The notes: a model not told the origin generated them from the letters alone. DNA of 64,000 nucleotides from Rhizomucor pusillus (GCA_900175165.2 FWWN02000678.1:32245-96244); one strand, 5' to 3'; positions 1-12,930 are shown, counted from the first letter of the stretch. Numbers and translations are program-made.

Positions 1-2004
1 TCTTTTACGAAAATTGATGTAGAGGAGACCGAGAATGTGGTTTACAGCACAAATAAAACATGCTTTCAGATCGAAAACATTCTTGAGAGATCCATTCAGG
101 CTATGAGAACAACGGTAAAAGCAAGATGGCTTCTTTATTCCCCACCCTTTCTTTGTTCAATCGATAATAGGACACCTTGTATGAATCTATTTGACTGTCC
201 CCATTCGTAAGCGCTTTAAGTAAAGAAATCTTCTCCGTCACACCTTTTCCGCCTTTATCTTCTCTATTACTGCGTATGGACCGCTGTCAACCTCCTTCGC
301 CAGCAACAGGATTAGTCTATGTCCCTTCTCATTCCATTTCCAACAGCAATCCGCAGCGTGACTAAGGCTTTGGCGAAGGGTTCGAAAAGAACATGAGACG
401 AACTCCTGGACGAGACGTGGAACCATTGGAGATAACGAATGGGCATTAACCTCGGAAAAGCATGGCACTACAACAACAATCCAAAAATCGCCTGCCGGAC
501 GAACAAGCTGATCACGTAAGACGACAATGAACCGATTAAAGTCAGGATAAAAGTCCAGTCTATCACGAGACGCCAAGTCAGCAGAATGAAAACTCTGAAG
601 CGAAAGACTTTAAACAAGATACGAGATCGAAACAAGAAAATTCATGCAGAACAAGTCGATGGGATAGCCTTTAAAGGGCAATCGTAAGGTTGATCTGAAA
701 CTGATGTGGATTCATCAAGCAAAAGAATATCCGCTTTCAACGATCGAATTCATGAGACATTTCCAAAACAAAAAAGATACATTTCGATCATAAACAGCTT
801 GTTGAATCAAAACAGATCTGGACATGATGGTCGAAAAATCTTTCATTTGAGGACAAAATTGTTCCTACGTGCAAACATGTAGCAAGATAATCTTATTACA
901 TAGTAACAGCGCCCTGTGCATATCTGACCCACAGCCGTAGACTTCAGCGTGGATTATCTTAACGTCAACCTATGCGCAAATAGTCTATACGTGACAGATT
1001 CAATCGGCACGTTTCGGGAGGACCTGCATCCATGGGCAAACTGGATAGAATATGTTGCCAATGCTGTTGGCTTTCAAGAAGCAAGTTCTATGGTTGTGTA
1101 CTAGTCTCAAAACTTGCTTGAGCTAGCTAAGAGAATCTTCTGGGGAATCTTTCAAGAGACAAGTCAAAAACTCCAACGAACATTTATTCTGCAGATGACG
1201 GACATTCTGGTATACACACCAGATGATGGGTGTTCCTGGAAGACTTTGCAAGTAACTTTCAATGCGGATTATACTGGAATACGGCAACCAGATTTTTTTT
1301 GAACGTCAAAGGATACACAGTCATGGAAATCGCTGCACCAACAGAAGATGACGTTTAGCGCAAACTCATGCCTTAAGACCTGCACGAACACTGAAGTACA
1401 ATCGACTGCATGTGATAATAAGAGCGACAAGGATGAACTGTCACAGCAACGAGTAATGACAGTTCTCTTCTATAACTCTGGCTTTACCGAAGCGGAATGC
1501 ATACGATGCTGCGGATTCTATACAGAGGTTTGTGGCGCCAGATCCACCAGTTACAAGCTCCTTTTGTCTTTTTCTATGGTAACTGCCACTTGACTTATGT
1601 TTTAATAAGTTCCTAAGTGGTCTTAGACTGTTGTCTGATTGAGGAGTCAGACAAGCTTTGCAAATGTTGTATCTCTCCTTGGAGTTTCGCAGCAGTTCGC
1701 AAAGGTACCAACCTCCTTGCCGATTTGCCTGACAATGACAATGGCCAAAATTACCCCATATTTGTTCTAGCGCGATCAAGCTGATTCCTCAGAAACTCAT
1801 GTCAGGAATTTTAATTAACTCTGACAGACAGGAGAACGTTTTCATCCCAGAGCTTATCTTTCACAGACGAACGACGATTTTAATAATTACAAAATACGTT
1901 AACCGCCGATGCTAGACTGGTATAAATATTGCCAAGGGGCCGGGAGCATTCTTTGTCGAGGGTGACAACACGCAACACAACAATAACACCTACTCTACTG
2001 CAAC
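1..2004. other. Spacer upstream of the multicopper oxidase, with gene relics
   Basis: No intact gene is recognised in these 2 kb. The first ~120 bases resemble 58059-58170, including an exact 29-base match (16-44 versus 58059-58087). Both copies translate to a DVEETENVVYS-like peptide, so they look like relics of one coding repeat. Short open stretches at 238-576 (-), 1114-1302 (+) and 1348-1593 (+) have no family I recognise and no flanking exons that extend them. The last 80 bases carry the oxidase promoter. Confidence 0.5.
1921..1928 (+). promoter_or_regulatory. TATA box of the multicopper oxidase gene
   Basis: TATAAATA lies 77 bases before the ATG at 2005, the expected spacing for a fungal core promoter with a short leader. 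It was identified from sequence and position only. Confidence 0.5.
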
Positions 2005-3893
2005 ATGTGGTCACTGTATTGTATACTGCTACTACTCGTTGGCCTGCTACAGCATCCATATCTTGCATATGCAAGAGAGCGCACCTACGAAATAGATCTC
2101 ACCTTGGGTGAGGTGAATCCGGACTGTTACCAAGAGTCTTACACTCGTCTGCTTGTCAATAACCAATTTCCTGCACCACCTATCCGCGTCGCACGAAATG
2201 ACAAGGTTCGCATCATCGTCAGAAACTCTATCGACACTGGCATGCCTGCAACAATTCACTATCATGGCATCATGCAGATCGGCAGCACAGAAATGGATGG
2301 TATGCCCAACGTTACCCAAGTCGCTATTCAGCCTGGAGAGGAATTCCACCACGAATTCAGGGTCATCAACCAATCAGGCACTTACTTTTACCACGCTCAC
2401 GTCAACTTTCAAGATAATTCGGTATTTGGGCCTTTCATTGTATACGAAGACAAGGAATCTTGGCCTTCAGATAGCAAGCATCCAAAATCTCTGCGCGATG
2501 GTCCGTACTTGTATCATGACGAGCGGATCATAATGCTATCCGAGTGGTGGCATCAATCTGAACAAGAACAACTCGACTATGTCTTTGGGCCCAAATATCG
2601 AGGAATGATACCAGCACATAGCTATCTCATTAACGGCCGGACCGTTTACGATCCTTCAAATGTAACCGATGACACCCACTGCGAAGGTTACTCCGCGATC
2701 GATGTCGAACCCGGCAAAACATATCGATTGCGTATTATAGGATCTACAAGCTTCGCCACACTTGGATTTGCTATCGCCAAGCATACAATGACAGTTATCG
2801 AGGTCGATGGCGGTCTCATTAAGCCATATCGAACATCCTACCTGGAAGTTGCATCTGGACAGCGATTCTCCGTTCTCGTTACGGCAGACCAGCCTCCTGA
2901 CAGCTATCTTATCAGCACGCGCACATACTGGGTAGACTACGCAGTTGACAGGAATGGTCTGGCTGTTTTCCGGTACACCAACGAGCGGCCATACAGGCAC
3001 CAAGGTGCTCGTCACGACTTTGAACCTTATCGCCGCGGACCTGTCTCCAAACCCCAAATCTTTTCGGCGACAGCAAGCAATGCAAGCAATCCAGAAATGT
3101 TTGCCTTCCCTCCTGCCAAAAATGAATGGTTCTTTCCGGAATTTGAGCCCCTTGACAGTCCTGACCACGATTTCACCTCTCCGCCGGATCGCACCGTTGT
3201 TCTCACTCCTATCGAACGCCGATTGCCGGACGGTACTGTCCGCTGGTTTATCAACGAACACGAACCGCCAACGTGGGATGTGCCGCTGCTAACCCAGCTA
3301 GCGCAGCTGAAAAGAATAGCTGTCAACGAGACAGCAGTGCACTTGAACAGGCAATCTATCCTATTTGATGGCTACGATCATTTCAAGCAAGTATACCCTG
3401 TCATGTACAACGAAGTTATCGACTTTGTCATACAAACTACCACTTTGGAAGGCATTGGTATCTGCGCCGGACACCCTTGGCACACGCACGGCTATTCTCA
3501 CTACGCCATTGCGCACGGACCAGGTGAATATGTTCACCAGCGCGACAAGGATATCCGGACATACAATAATCCCATTCCCAAAGTTAGTTTGCAACCTTTT
3601 TGATTGAGCAGTGCCTTGAGCTAACAACTGTTACCTCCTTAGGATATCACATTTGTGTATCCTGTGCAACCTGCCGTGAATGCTTCAGGTATCCCATGTG
3701 GCTGGACGAAAATTCGCATGTTCATCGTAAGTAAAAGCCGGGCTTGAGCTTTCAGCGACATTTCTGACAGTGGATTGCATAGACGAATCCGGGACTGTGG
3801 GCCTTCCATTGCCACATCACTGGTCATATGTTGCAAGGCATGATAACAGTCCTTGAGGCTGCACCAGAGATGATTCCGTACCTTCAAAAGTAA
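2005..3893 (+). CDS. Secreted multicopper oxidase (laccase/ascorbate-oxidase-like)
   Basis: Exons 2005-3582, 3643-3726 and 3783-3893 encode 590 residues; the second intron opens with the perfect donor GTAAGT. The first ~24 residues are a signal peptide (hydrophobic LLLLVGLL core, then AYA), so the enzyme is secreted or vacuolar. The four copper motifs are present in order: HYHG near residue 83, YHAH near 129, HPWHTHG near 490 and HCHITGHMLQGM near 567. The last supplies the His-Cys-His bridge, and Met at Cys+10 is the axial type-1 ligand, which in this family goes with a lower redox potential. Such enzymes oxidise phenols, ascorbate or Fe(II) and reduce O2 to water. The NPGLWAFHCH context resembles ascorbate oxidase more than plant-decay laccases. 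Several N-x-S/T sites fit a glycoprotein. The substrate cannot be read from sequence. Confidence 0.9.
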
Positions 3894-4393
3894 AAACAGC
3901 ACTGACCTCCTCACCGTACACAACTATCCTTATTAATTAATATACGCATTATCGACCCGACGTATGTGTCTTCTCACTTCGCAACCTAATTTGGATCATT
4001 TATATACGTATGCTTTGAGTCTAAAAGCAATCATTGCGGGTACTATATATATATGAATTTACTGATTGATTCAATGGAGTACGACTACTGCAGTCAGTAC
4101 CTGTAAATAAAATTGCAGACAGTGATGTGGTTACATCGTTTAAATAAGCGTAAACAGTTGGCGTACTAATTCCGAGTGAGAAGAACGCATACAATTTTAA
4201 TGACAAGCAATGTAGATGCACATTCTATCAATATCTAAATCATTAAAGCTACATATCGAACAGAACTTCGCATCGAAGATCCTGAGAAGCTAATCATCGA
4301 AGTAATACAAGCGGAAAAAGATGTCGCGCAAGAGCCCCGTGTACATTGCTGTGGAAGCATAAATCGACAGGTCATGTTCTGTCGTGCATATCA
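3894..4393. other. Convergent intergenic spacer
   Basis: About 500 AT-rich bases between the stop codons of the oxidase (+) and the phospholipase (-). It should hold both 3' ends. No coding signal or structured repeat is seen beyond a short (TA)n run near 4045. Confidence 0.6.
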
Positions 4394-7035
4394 TCATTGT
4401 ATCAATGGTTCCGTCATATTTTCTTTTAGATCTTCCAGCCGACACATCACATGCCACAATAGATCCTTGTTTGTCCAGTAAGAGAAATGTGCTCGGAGAC
4501 CGACAATGTACTCGTTTGCGATCATGCTCATAAAGCTTTCTGGTTGCAGAACATGGTCAATACGCCGGCCACCAGGTAGTTTAGTTTGCTGCATTGCAGC
4601 TTCTTTAGCTGCAGCCGCTTCCTCGTCTTTAGTCGTTTCAGAGTCCTTTCCCTTTGATGCATCCTCAGCAACGTCAGTCTTGGACTGCCCAGGCTCTGTG
4701 ATCCCAGGTCCAGGTTCATGGATTTCCTTGTTCAGATCAGACCAAACATTCTGCTTGCCATCCTCTTTCTGGCTATGCTGCTCATTGTCGCTGCCGTTGT
4801 CCTTCGAAACACTCGATATGGAAACGCTGGTGTTGTTGTTTTTGTCACCTTGAACCTGCTTGTTATCCTTGTCAGATTCGTCACATTGCTGTTGGCTGAC
4901 TGAATCCTTGTCGTTTTCTGCTTGCAGATTCTCCTTTGATGATTGCATCTGTTCTTGTTTATCGGAACGGTGGTAATCTTTGTTATGATCGGTTGCCGCC
5001 GTGTTAAACGTATCCTCAACGCGCTCAAAGGACTCCATGCGTACTCCATCGATGCCAAGTACTTCTACAAGATGCCGTTTCTTCATTTTGCTTTCAGGAT
5101 CAGATTGATTTGACTTTACAACATCACTTTTGATATCCGGATTACTGAGAGTTATCAATTCATTCGGCGACCCAACGGTTCGCGATCGAGAGCGCAATAA
5201 TGGACGTTTCCTCGGAACGCCCTCGCTTGCATTTTCCATTGCAGTCATAATATCAAGTCCACGAGTGATCCGAGTCGAAACGATATCTCCTTCGTTCGTT
5301 CCAACGTTCAAGAAATGACATCGGGCTTCATCTCTAATTGGATCCCACGTGATGATTCCTGGTGGTTGCTCCTGTTCATCAGACTGTCGAGCACCGTCGT
5401 TATCGTTCGTGCTGGATTGATATTTCCTTCCAGATGACGAGAAATATTGCAGGAAAGCGTTGAATGAAGATATCAGCTTGTTGTCGCTATCATCACGTTT
5501 TGATTTTTTCCTTTGCTTGGCCATTCCACGATCTGTCTGCTTTCCTGCTTGCGCGGAAGCATTCACGTTATCTTCTCCTACTTGCTCATTCACAATATCG
5601 TTGGCTCCATTGCTACTGCTTTCCGCAGATGCCTTGTCGGTATCTTCTTCCTGTTGCTGTTGTTGTTGTTGTTGTTGTTGCCCTTGAGACGATGAAGATT
5701 TCCATGAAAAAAATGAGAAGAACCCAGTACCGGGTAGCGATGGTATAGATGGAAATGAAAACGACGGTCCTAATGGAATTGATCTCTCTACCAGCACCGC
5801 TGACTGATCCGTATAGTATTCATTGAGCAGTGGTTCAAAGCGATATGCCTACCAATTCATGGAATGTTGACTGTGAGCATGGGCGATCGATATACATCGT
5901 TTAAATCCTCGCTGCGATACTCACCAAAGGATCAAAAGGATGGAAAATATTCTCAAAGATGATATCATGGTCAGGATGATACAACTTCGGGGATTGATTT
6001 CTTATCGTCAACACCGCTCCCAGCGGCGATCCGAACCCGAAAAAGAAATCCGGTTTGAAATCGAACTTTGTAAAGTTTAGACCGACTTTGCGAGCTTCGG
6101 CTTGCTCTTCCGGGGTTGTCAATTCCCGTTGATGTGATAAGATATCGTAAGTAATGATGCCGCCAAGCCTACACATGTTAGTGAAAGTCGTTGCAAGACC
6201 AGGATCCAACAGGGTTACACCTACGAGTAGCCAATAATGGCAATTCTGCCTCTAAAATCTTTGTGTTTCTCTAGGAAATTGTGATACGATGTGTTGAAAA
6301 GATTGGTGACATTATCTACAATGCTTTGACCTCGTTCGCGTGAGAAGTAGTACAGTACATCGGCTAGATAGTCGTTTTCGATCAGCCGGATAGTGGGTAT
6401 TGATTTCAGGGTTATCTTGCCCATTGTAGGGTCGGTTTGGTCGTGAATATGTCGATGCCATTCTATCGGTATCAGCTCAATGCGTACCGCGTGGTCGGGT
6501 ATTTTGGCCTGCAGGACCTGTCTAGTCGTTTCCCGAAGATTCTCAACTGCGATGGTACGTTAGCATTCACGTGAAAAATATGTGCAACCCTACATGTGTT
6601 TGACATTTACTGTGCTCGTAAAAGTGACCATACTGCTCAGTTTGCTAGATAGCGGAAGAACGATGTTTGAGAAATACCCCTAAGTTGTAACATACACTGT
6701 TGCTAGCTTACTTGACCAATTCCCTATATGCAGATACATATGTAGTCAGTAAAGCCGTCTGTCGAATGTTTCACATTGGTGGATACTTGCATGTATAACA
6801 AATATCAAATGGTCGACAGGACTTTCGAGAATGGTATCGTCCGAGGAGTTTGAGTTTTGAGACTGGTCCTCGGGTGGAGGCGATGGCGGCAGCGAGGAAT
6901 GAGGATCGTCGTCTAACAAGTACCCAATCGGGTGAGATCACACTTGCGAGGGTTCAGTGCAGTTGCAGGCTGACCTTCAACGCTGCCAGTCGCAGATAGC
7001 TGCGGTGACGGCACATACGTGGCTTTGAAGAACAT
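4394..7035 (-). CDS. DDHD-domain phospholipase A1 (PA-PLA1 family)
   Basis: Seven exons on the minus strand: 6975-7035, 6791-6912, 6712-6723, 6611-6632, 6225-6546, 5925-6168 and 4394-5848. They give 745 codons with an unbroken frame. The nucleophile motif GYSLGG is split by the 6169-6224 intron, and the upstream family signature LIFVIHGIGQ is split by the 6724-6790 intron. Further family blocks are HPFDPLAYRFEPLL and the C-terminal RIDHVLQ...YWTNKDLLWHV, which carries the DDHD-type end. These enzymes hydrolyse phosphatidic acid or other phospholipids on internal membranes or mitochondria (yeast Ddl1, human DDHD1/2). Between the lipase core and the C-terminus lies a ~350-residue low-complexity insert with a run of ten Gln. 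GIGQ sits on a 12-nt exon behind a GC donor. The start at 7035 is provisional, because the frame stays open upstream and the N-terminus is short for the family. Confidence 0.85.
6724..6790 (-). other. GC-AG intron before a 12-nt microexon (phospholipase)
   Basis: The donor on the minus strand reads CAT|GCAAGT and the acceptor TATAG|GGAATT. Only this GC donor, with the 12-nt exon 6712-6723, rebuilds the invariant His-Gly-Ile-Gly-Gln in frame. The GT three bases further on would shift the frame. Confidence 0.75.
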
Positions 7036-7607
7036 AAAGGAAGAAAGAGTGTGCTGGAAACGAAAGACAACGATGATTTCATGCAGAAGACAGAGGCGGA
7101 CATTTAGATGGAAAGAAATGACGTCCTGGCTGAATCGTGGCAGTACAAGGGAACATCATATAGGTTACCAAACGAGGTGCGCGACGTAAGCAGCTCTACG
7201 CCCAAAGTTCGGTCATATAAACATGCTTTTTAACGGAAATCATCATCTCTTCAACGCAAAATGTCTCCAAATGGTTTAGCTATCAAGAACATTTCTTGAT
7301 ACAATAGAATGCATACATACAGTATACAGTGAGTACACACTTGGCTATCGGATATACTATTATTGCGCACTGCATATTTTGCATACATATTCCGAGGTTT
7401 GCATTTGGCCAGACATTTAATAATAATAATAATAAATAACAAAATATTACATGCATGTTTCTACGTTAGAATACATAAAAAGGCGAAAAGGAGGAGGTCG
7501 TTAGCAAGTGGTAATGTGTGTAATGAATAGTAATGTACAAAAGGATCAACCGAAAAATATAAAGGTATACAGAGTAATGAGACAATTGTCAAGTATCAAA
7601 CCATCTG
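7036..7607. other. Spacer between the phospholipase 5' end and the RING gene 3' end
   Basis: The part near 7036-7250 remains open in the phospholipase frame and may hold a missing first exon or its promoter. The rest is AT-rich and contains a (TAA)n run near 7420-7437, probably the 3' UTR of the RING gene. Nothing else is recognised. Confidence 0.5.
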
Positions 7608-9358
7608 CTATCGTTCTCCTTGGTTAGCAGGGTTTTGAGTGTCGACTTTATGTTCATGATTTGCCGTTGTCGAAGACTGTTCGTAATTGTTTGCTGTTCC
7701 AGCTGCAGACGTGTTGGTGGGTGTCGTACGTATCTGCGATGCATCGTTGCTATCATTGGCTGCGATGTTGATAACCACAGGCTGATCATGCGCTGCTGAG
7801 GAACGTGCATTTTCGGATCCATGTTGCTCAGTGGCAGCAAGGTTATTCGTTGGCGTGTTAGCTTCCGCAACTGTTTGCTGTTGTATTTCGGATGAATTGC
7901 CCTCGAGCGCTACTCGACTAGAATCCCCTGCACTCCTTGAAGACGACGCTATGGCGCTAGCATCGGCCGCCTCAGCCGCTTCTTGTTCTTCCTCCTGACG
8001 CCTGCGCTCGGGTGGTAAGCAATCGTATTTGCACATGGGGCAAACTGTTGACTTTTGAGTTAACCACGGATCTATGCAGCCAAGTTGGTAATCGGAGTGA
8101 TTTTCGCAGCAAAAGGTATGGAGAACTAACCTATGCATAATACACAAAAGCCATGGCCGCAGCCTAAAATCCGCACTTCGGTGCTATTCTCGACAAAATC
8201 CTCCAAGCAAATAGCGCAGTTTGCATTCTTGACCCTGTCGACAGTGTATGTCTCGATAGGGAACGAATTTACAATATCGACAGGCAGCGGCTTTGCTTGC
8301 CGGCCTCGTAGTTGCATGTTATATGCGTGTCCGCCAAGCTGAGCCTCGTATTCTCTTTGCTCGCGCAGCTGGCGCACTCGCCACCAGCGGAGGAAAATGA
8401 TACCTGCAAAGAGGGCTGTGATTCATAAGGCATGAATAGGATGTCGCGCCCGTTGGTATGATGCACGTGGTTTTACCTATAAGAAACACTGCTGCAAGTG
8501 CAATGACGTATGATAGATATCCTCTGCTGATAACCCAGACACTCGGATTGCCCTTGCCGTTCGTGAACCAAGCCCCGTCAAGATATGCACACAGCTGCAT
8601 TAACTCGGTATATCCCGGATACGCAGGGTCGATATTTGAAGCATTAAGCAAGGCATCGCCGTAGTCTTTAGGAACAAAGTAAACAGGTATTCTAAGCGAT
8701 GCATTGGACAAGTCATTGTCGCTCATGCTGCTTATATTGCGATTGGTTGGGAGTGTCGAGTCGTAAGGGCCTATACCTCTAAACCCTGAAGATGGCTTTA
8801 TCACGAATCCAGCATCCTGCCGGGTGACATTGTCATATACGATTGCAGCGGAGACTTTGAGGTCGTTTGCTGAAGAGACGTTCATGACTGTTTGTATCTT
8901 TTGGCTCCAATTGCAGTGTCCACGTTGTATCAAGGCAATTTTTGGTTTTTGCTGAACAAGCGCATGATCTAGACTATTTCCGTTTCGTTGCTGAAGCATA
9001 TCGTAGGTGGTATCAGTCGAATTGCAACAATAAGAAAAGTCAATTACGAGTCGCTATGGAAACCCGGGTAAGCCTTGTTACTATAGCGGAAAAATGCATC
9101 AAACAAGAAAACCCGGACTAGTCTTACACGCTCCAAATTATCGACGTCTCCACCGGCATATATAGTTTGGAAGTCTTCAGAGAACGCAAACTCGGCGCTG
9201 TTGTCAAGGGATATGCTGTCTGTCGCAAGATCCGAAGCATTGAAAAGTCGGGGTGCTTGCCAGAAGATCGGATTTTGCAACGTTTGGCAATGTACGGTTG
9301 CAATGCAAGAGACTATTGCAAACAGCAAAAGAATCTTGCGTATGCTGTTTAACCTCAT
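7608..9358 (-). CDS. PA-TM-RING E3 ubiquitin ligase (RNF13/GRAIL-like)
   Basis: Exons 9128-9358, 8477-9053, 8131-8403 and 7608-8071 on the minus strand encode 514 residues. A signal peptide (ILLLFAIVSCIATVHC) starts at residue 8. A protease-associated (PA) luminal domain follows, with the IALIQRGHCNW block typical of PA domains. One transmembrane helix lies near residues 245-265 (YVIALAAVFLIGIIFL), then a cytosolic RING finger, CAICLEDF...CGHGFCVLC...CPMC, near residues 320-365. The tail is Ala/Ser/Gln-rich and probably disordered. Proteins of this architecture sit in endosomal or vacuolar membranes and ubiquitinate membrane cargo. The fifth metal ligand is Cys, where most PA-TM-RING members have His. 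This depends on the 8072-8130 intron, whose donor (GTTAGT) and acceptor (CATAG) are both good. Confidence 0.88.
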
Positions 9359-12194
9359 TCGAACTTGAAAGGGCTAACAAGAGGAAAAATGTTCGGCAAG
9401 AGATTAAAGCGACTCAGGTTACACAGTTGAGACAGAGTTGCAGGGCTTCTTTGCAAAATGTATGGCGTTCTTTTGTATTTTTAAATCCGCAGGCAAACTC
9501 AGGATATACACAGACTAGATGTGCATTTTCCAGACAGAGAAAACGTGATATTCAAAAATGACGGTAATGTATAAACGGTTATTAGCTAAGGGAAACTAGG
9601 TTTACAGCATAATCGCTCGGGGGATAACTTGCATGCACTCTTCTGTATACCGAGATACATATTTATTATGCATCTAGCGGACACTTGCATTTGGATGCCT
9701 AGATATACTGAACGATTTGCTTTGAATGGTCATTGTACACTAGCAAAGGAAAACAATCTAAAAACCATGATATTATCATCAATATCTGAAAGATTTCATA
9801 GGACAGATAAGATAACCAAAGTACCATATGGGGTTCAGTGTTGTCAGTAGCTAGTAATGGAAACGAAAGTCTGGAAGACTGACCAATGCAGGCCGACCTA
9901 CTCGTCCTAGCAAGAGAATACATAGAACCTTCCACAGCATCAGCAAAAGCAGACAAGACAAAGCAGAGATGATTGCTGGGAGACGCCCGTTCGCTTTGTA
10001 GTCCCTAGCTCTGAAGAAGACCAAGCAGCTTACCAGACATTCCTACCTCCTTGGATACTTCTCCTCTTGTTTAGACGGCATGAGCTGCTTAATGTCAACT
10101 TATTAAAACTCTTGGAAAGATTCGTTTTCAGAATAGCTCCATGTACGGTTTATAGAACATGTTGGGGTGAAGCGATGGTCTGCAATTTTACTATGCGTGA
10201 CTTCCAAGCTCCTTTGGAACGGGACGGCTGAGAGTGGATGCATACTAGCACCATGGATAGCAAGTGCATCGTACGTACACCTCCCCATCCTTCTGCGTCC
10301 AATCGTCTTATTTTAAGTAACCGCGAAGCTAGCTTTCGCTCTTCATCTGCCTTTCAGTTGCTTTTGCAGCATGCGATTCACAAAAAAAACATACATTCTG
10401 GACATAATTTTATTGAGAACATGCAGTAACTTATACGCCTAAAAGAGGGAACTGATCTTTCTAGAATCGATGCGTTTCATAACAGATAATCGTTTTACAT
10501 GCAAAATCTCGAAACCGGCGTACAGAACGTGCGTTTTGCGTCTCACACAATCGGTCGAATGTGATTCTCGACAGGATATCTTGGGTTTGCATTGAGTGCA
10601 GCAAGAAAGCGGCTTTAATTTCCAAGGCTTATCTTGCAATTTGATAGCCACAAATTATCTACATACTTGCTTTCTGTACGGTGGATGCATAGATGAACCA
10701 TTACAAACCTTGCACTCAAGATGGTCCGCAAGGATCTCGACGTGAACTATATCGCTTTCCACCGAGATGTTTTTGACTAGATCAGATATGTATTTGCTCT
10801 TTAGTCCGGAGGACAATAACATGAGCATACAGTTTCTGCGATCATCTGCATTTGCTGTGAAGTTTCCAGAAGAAATACAATAAAATAATGTATATAGTTA
10901 GCTTCTATCTCTAAATATTGCTCTTTGATCATCTTCTGTAGTGTCGAAAAAGGGAGGTATGGGAGGGAGAACTGTAGGCTCAAGTTCGCTTGTCCGATGG
11001 GCTAATCTGAACGCATACATCCTGCATTTCATCATCTCACAGGACTATCGAATACATGAGAAGGCAATTTATATGGTTCTATAGGTTCCGCCACTGGCTT
11101 AAGCAGACGGATATGGTTCGAAATACGGGAGGGTTGTAAAAAATAGCTATAAGCCAAGCATTTCTAGGGAACATTGCGCATATCGAGTTCTACAGCCTTC
11201 TTTCCAACAAATGTATTGCAGTTCGCATAACATGCGTTACAAGAAAAACGTCAGATATACAATATAGTAATTTGTTATACATGATGAAAAAAGATGGAAT
11301 TTGATCTACTCTAAGACCTGCCGCAGTTTGCAATCAAGGAAAAAACATGAACAACGCTTCGCATTCAACCTATAGTAAGTGCATTAGGCACTATCTAACT
11401 TTTGCTTCTCGATATTTACTAGCAGCATAGAAAGGAAAACCGTTTTTCCCCTTAGAGTATCATACAGGACTAGATTGGGAAGACAAAAGCTGAGAATTTC
11501 AATGTATCACATAAGATCATAGCTTATCACCTTTGTCAAACTAGACCTGCTTATTCGCATCCACAGCATAGAAGGTCCGATACCGTGCTAATTTTGCTTC
11601 TGCAGACAATTTTACACGACGCCTTCTCTTTCAAGATAGATCCTTCACAACCAGGTTCACACAGCATGAAAGCCAGTGCAAATATTCAACAGGTTGCTGT
11701 GGCCGGTGACAGGCAGTACCAATCGAACCCACGGATCAGGCTGATCCGTACAGGAATGTTTGTTGCAAACCTATGTCTGCAGTATTGATTCAGTTATTCC
11801 TTGCTACAATAAATCTTCAGTTGAATGTTGAGGGAAAAATATCCGTAATCTGAGATGTTTGCAAGTTGATAGAATCAATGGGGCCGCTATTGAAAACCCA
11901 TCCAGTTTGTAGCTCTAAAGCGCTGTGACTGTTCTGTGGTGATGTGTGCGTCGGCAGTCGTTTCTTGTTACGAGTTCTTGGATGAACTTATTAAGAGCCA
12001 GAAGGCTAGTTGGGAACAGGAAAGGAGAGTAAAGGATTTATTGATTCAATCGGTTGTGCTATATGTGCTAACCTGTCTATCGAAGTTTCTGGTAAGGACT
12101 TGTCTGTTATGTGAGGTGCCAGCCATAGGCTTGGCTGCCGGTAATTTGCCGACAGACATGACACCATGACACCAAAGTATCACGCCACTGTCAG
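9359..12194. other. Gene-poor AT-rich spacer
   Basis: Nearly 3 kb without a supportable gene. Open stretches are under 90 codons, have no family resemblance and cannot be linked through plausible splice sites. The first few hundred bases must include the RING gene promoter. No inverted terminal repeats or transposase motifs were seen. Confidence 0.5.
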
Positions 12195-12930
12195 ATGTAA
12201 GCAGCTGCACAAGAAACTAGATATTTGATGCTCTGGTTTTTGCTCGTCTTCTAATGATATTAAAGTATTGGTACATATATTCAGTAAGCTGCAAACGAGG
12301 TTATATATGTACGTTGCGTCGTCGTCCGCGTGTGTATATACGCTTCAGCTTCGATTGTCAAATCATTGGCGTCTGATAGAAGACTTACAGCGGCGGGTGC
12401 ATCATTGTTACGGATTATGTGGGAGGAAATATGAATGTCCCAGGAAACATCGCTAAATTCATCAGGCGTAGGATCCTTTATTTATGCAAATGGGAAACTG
12501 CGAACTTGCTCCGCTCCAACTGACATTTCCAAAACAAGAATTTCTCAGACGAAGGTGACCCAATTTTCTTGTTCATCTCTCCTTTTCAAGCTTCACTGAC
12601 TCTTATTGGTCAAAAATATAAAACAGCTAAGCGCATTACAAAGGTGAGTACATATGTAAAGAGTGCCGGTTTGCAGACAAGGAGCACTGCCAGCAAAGAC
12701 GCTGTGCGCTCGCTCGTCAGAAACCTGCCCGGTTCGGAGCCACTGGCTGTATTATTCTCACCGCTCGATCCAGTCGCAGATAAAGAAGATGAAGGTGCCC
12801 AATGGCTTTAACGTAATTTTTAGATATAATTCCCTAATATGCATGTAGCAGTTTCCAAAATCAATCGTAGTTTATGAAGGAATGATGTCTGCGAATAAAG
12901 CATACGTGCAAGGAAGCATTGCTTAACGCC
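12195..12930 (-). pseudogene. Truncated duplicate of the SNX4 5' end and promoter
   Basis: This stretch aligns almost end to end with 53925-54700, which holds the start of exon 2, intron 1, exon 1 and about 480 bases upstream of the intact SNX4 gene. Examples are the shared blocks around 12286-12345 / 54022-54080 and 12438-12470 / 54175-54210. In this copy the SNX4 ATG (54215-54217) is changed to a non-start codon, and everything downstream of early exon 2 is missing, so it cannot encode a sorting nexin. Orientation relative to the lineage-family relic further right matches the intact locus. This points to one segmental duplication followed by decay. Divergence by eye is roughly 20-25 percent. 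Confidence 0.8.

Noticed and set aside
6785..6790. Ordinary GT donor three bases inside the GC donor of the phospholipase intron
   Set aside because: Using GTATCC instead of GCAAGT would put the GIGQ exon out of frame.
11719..11750. tRNA-like T-loop on the minus strand
   Set aside because: Contains a GGTTCGATT-like string, but no matching anticodon arm, D-loop or acceptor stem could be folded around it.
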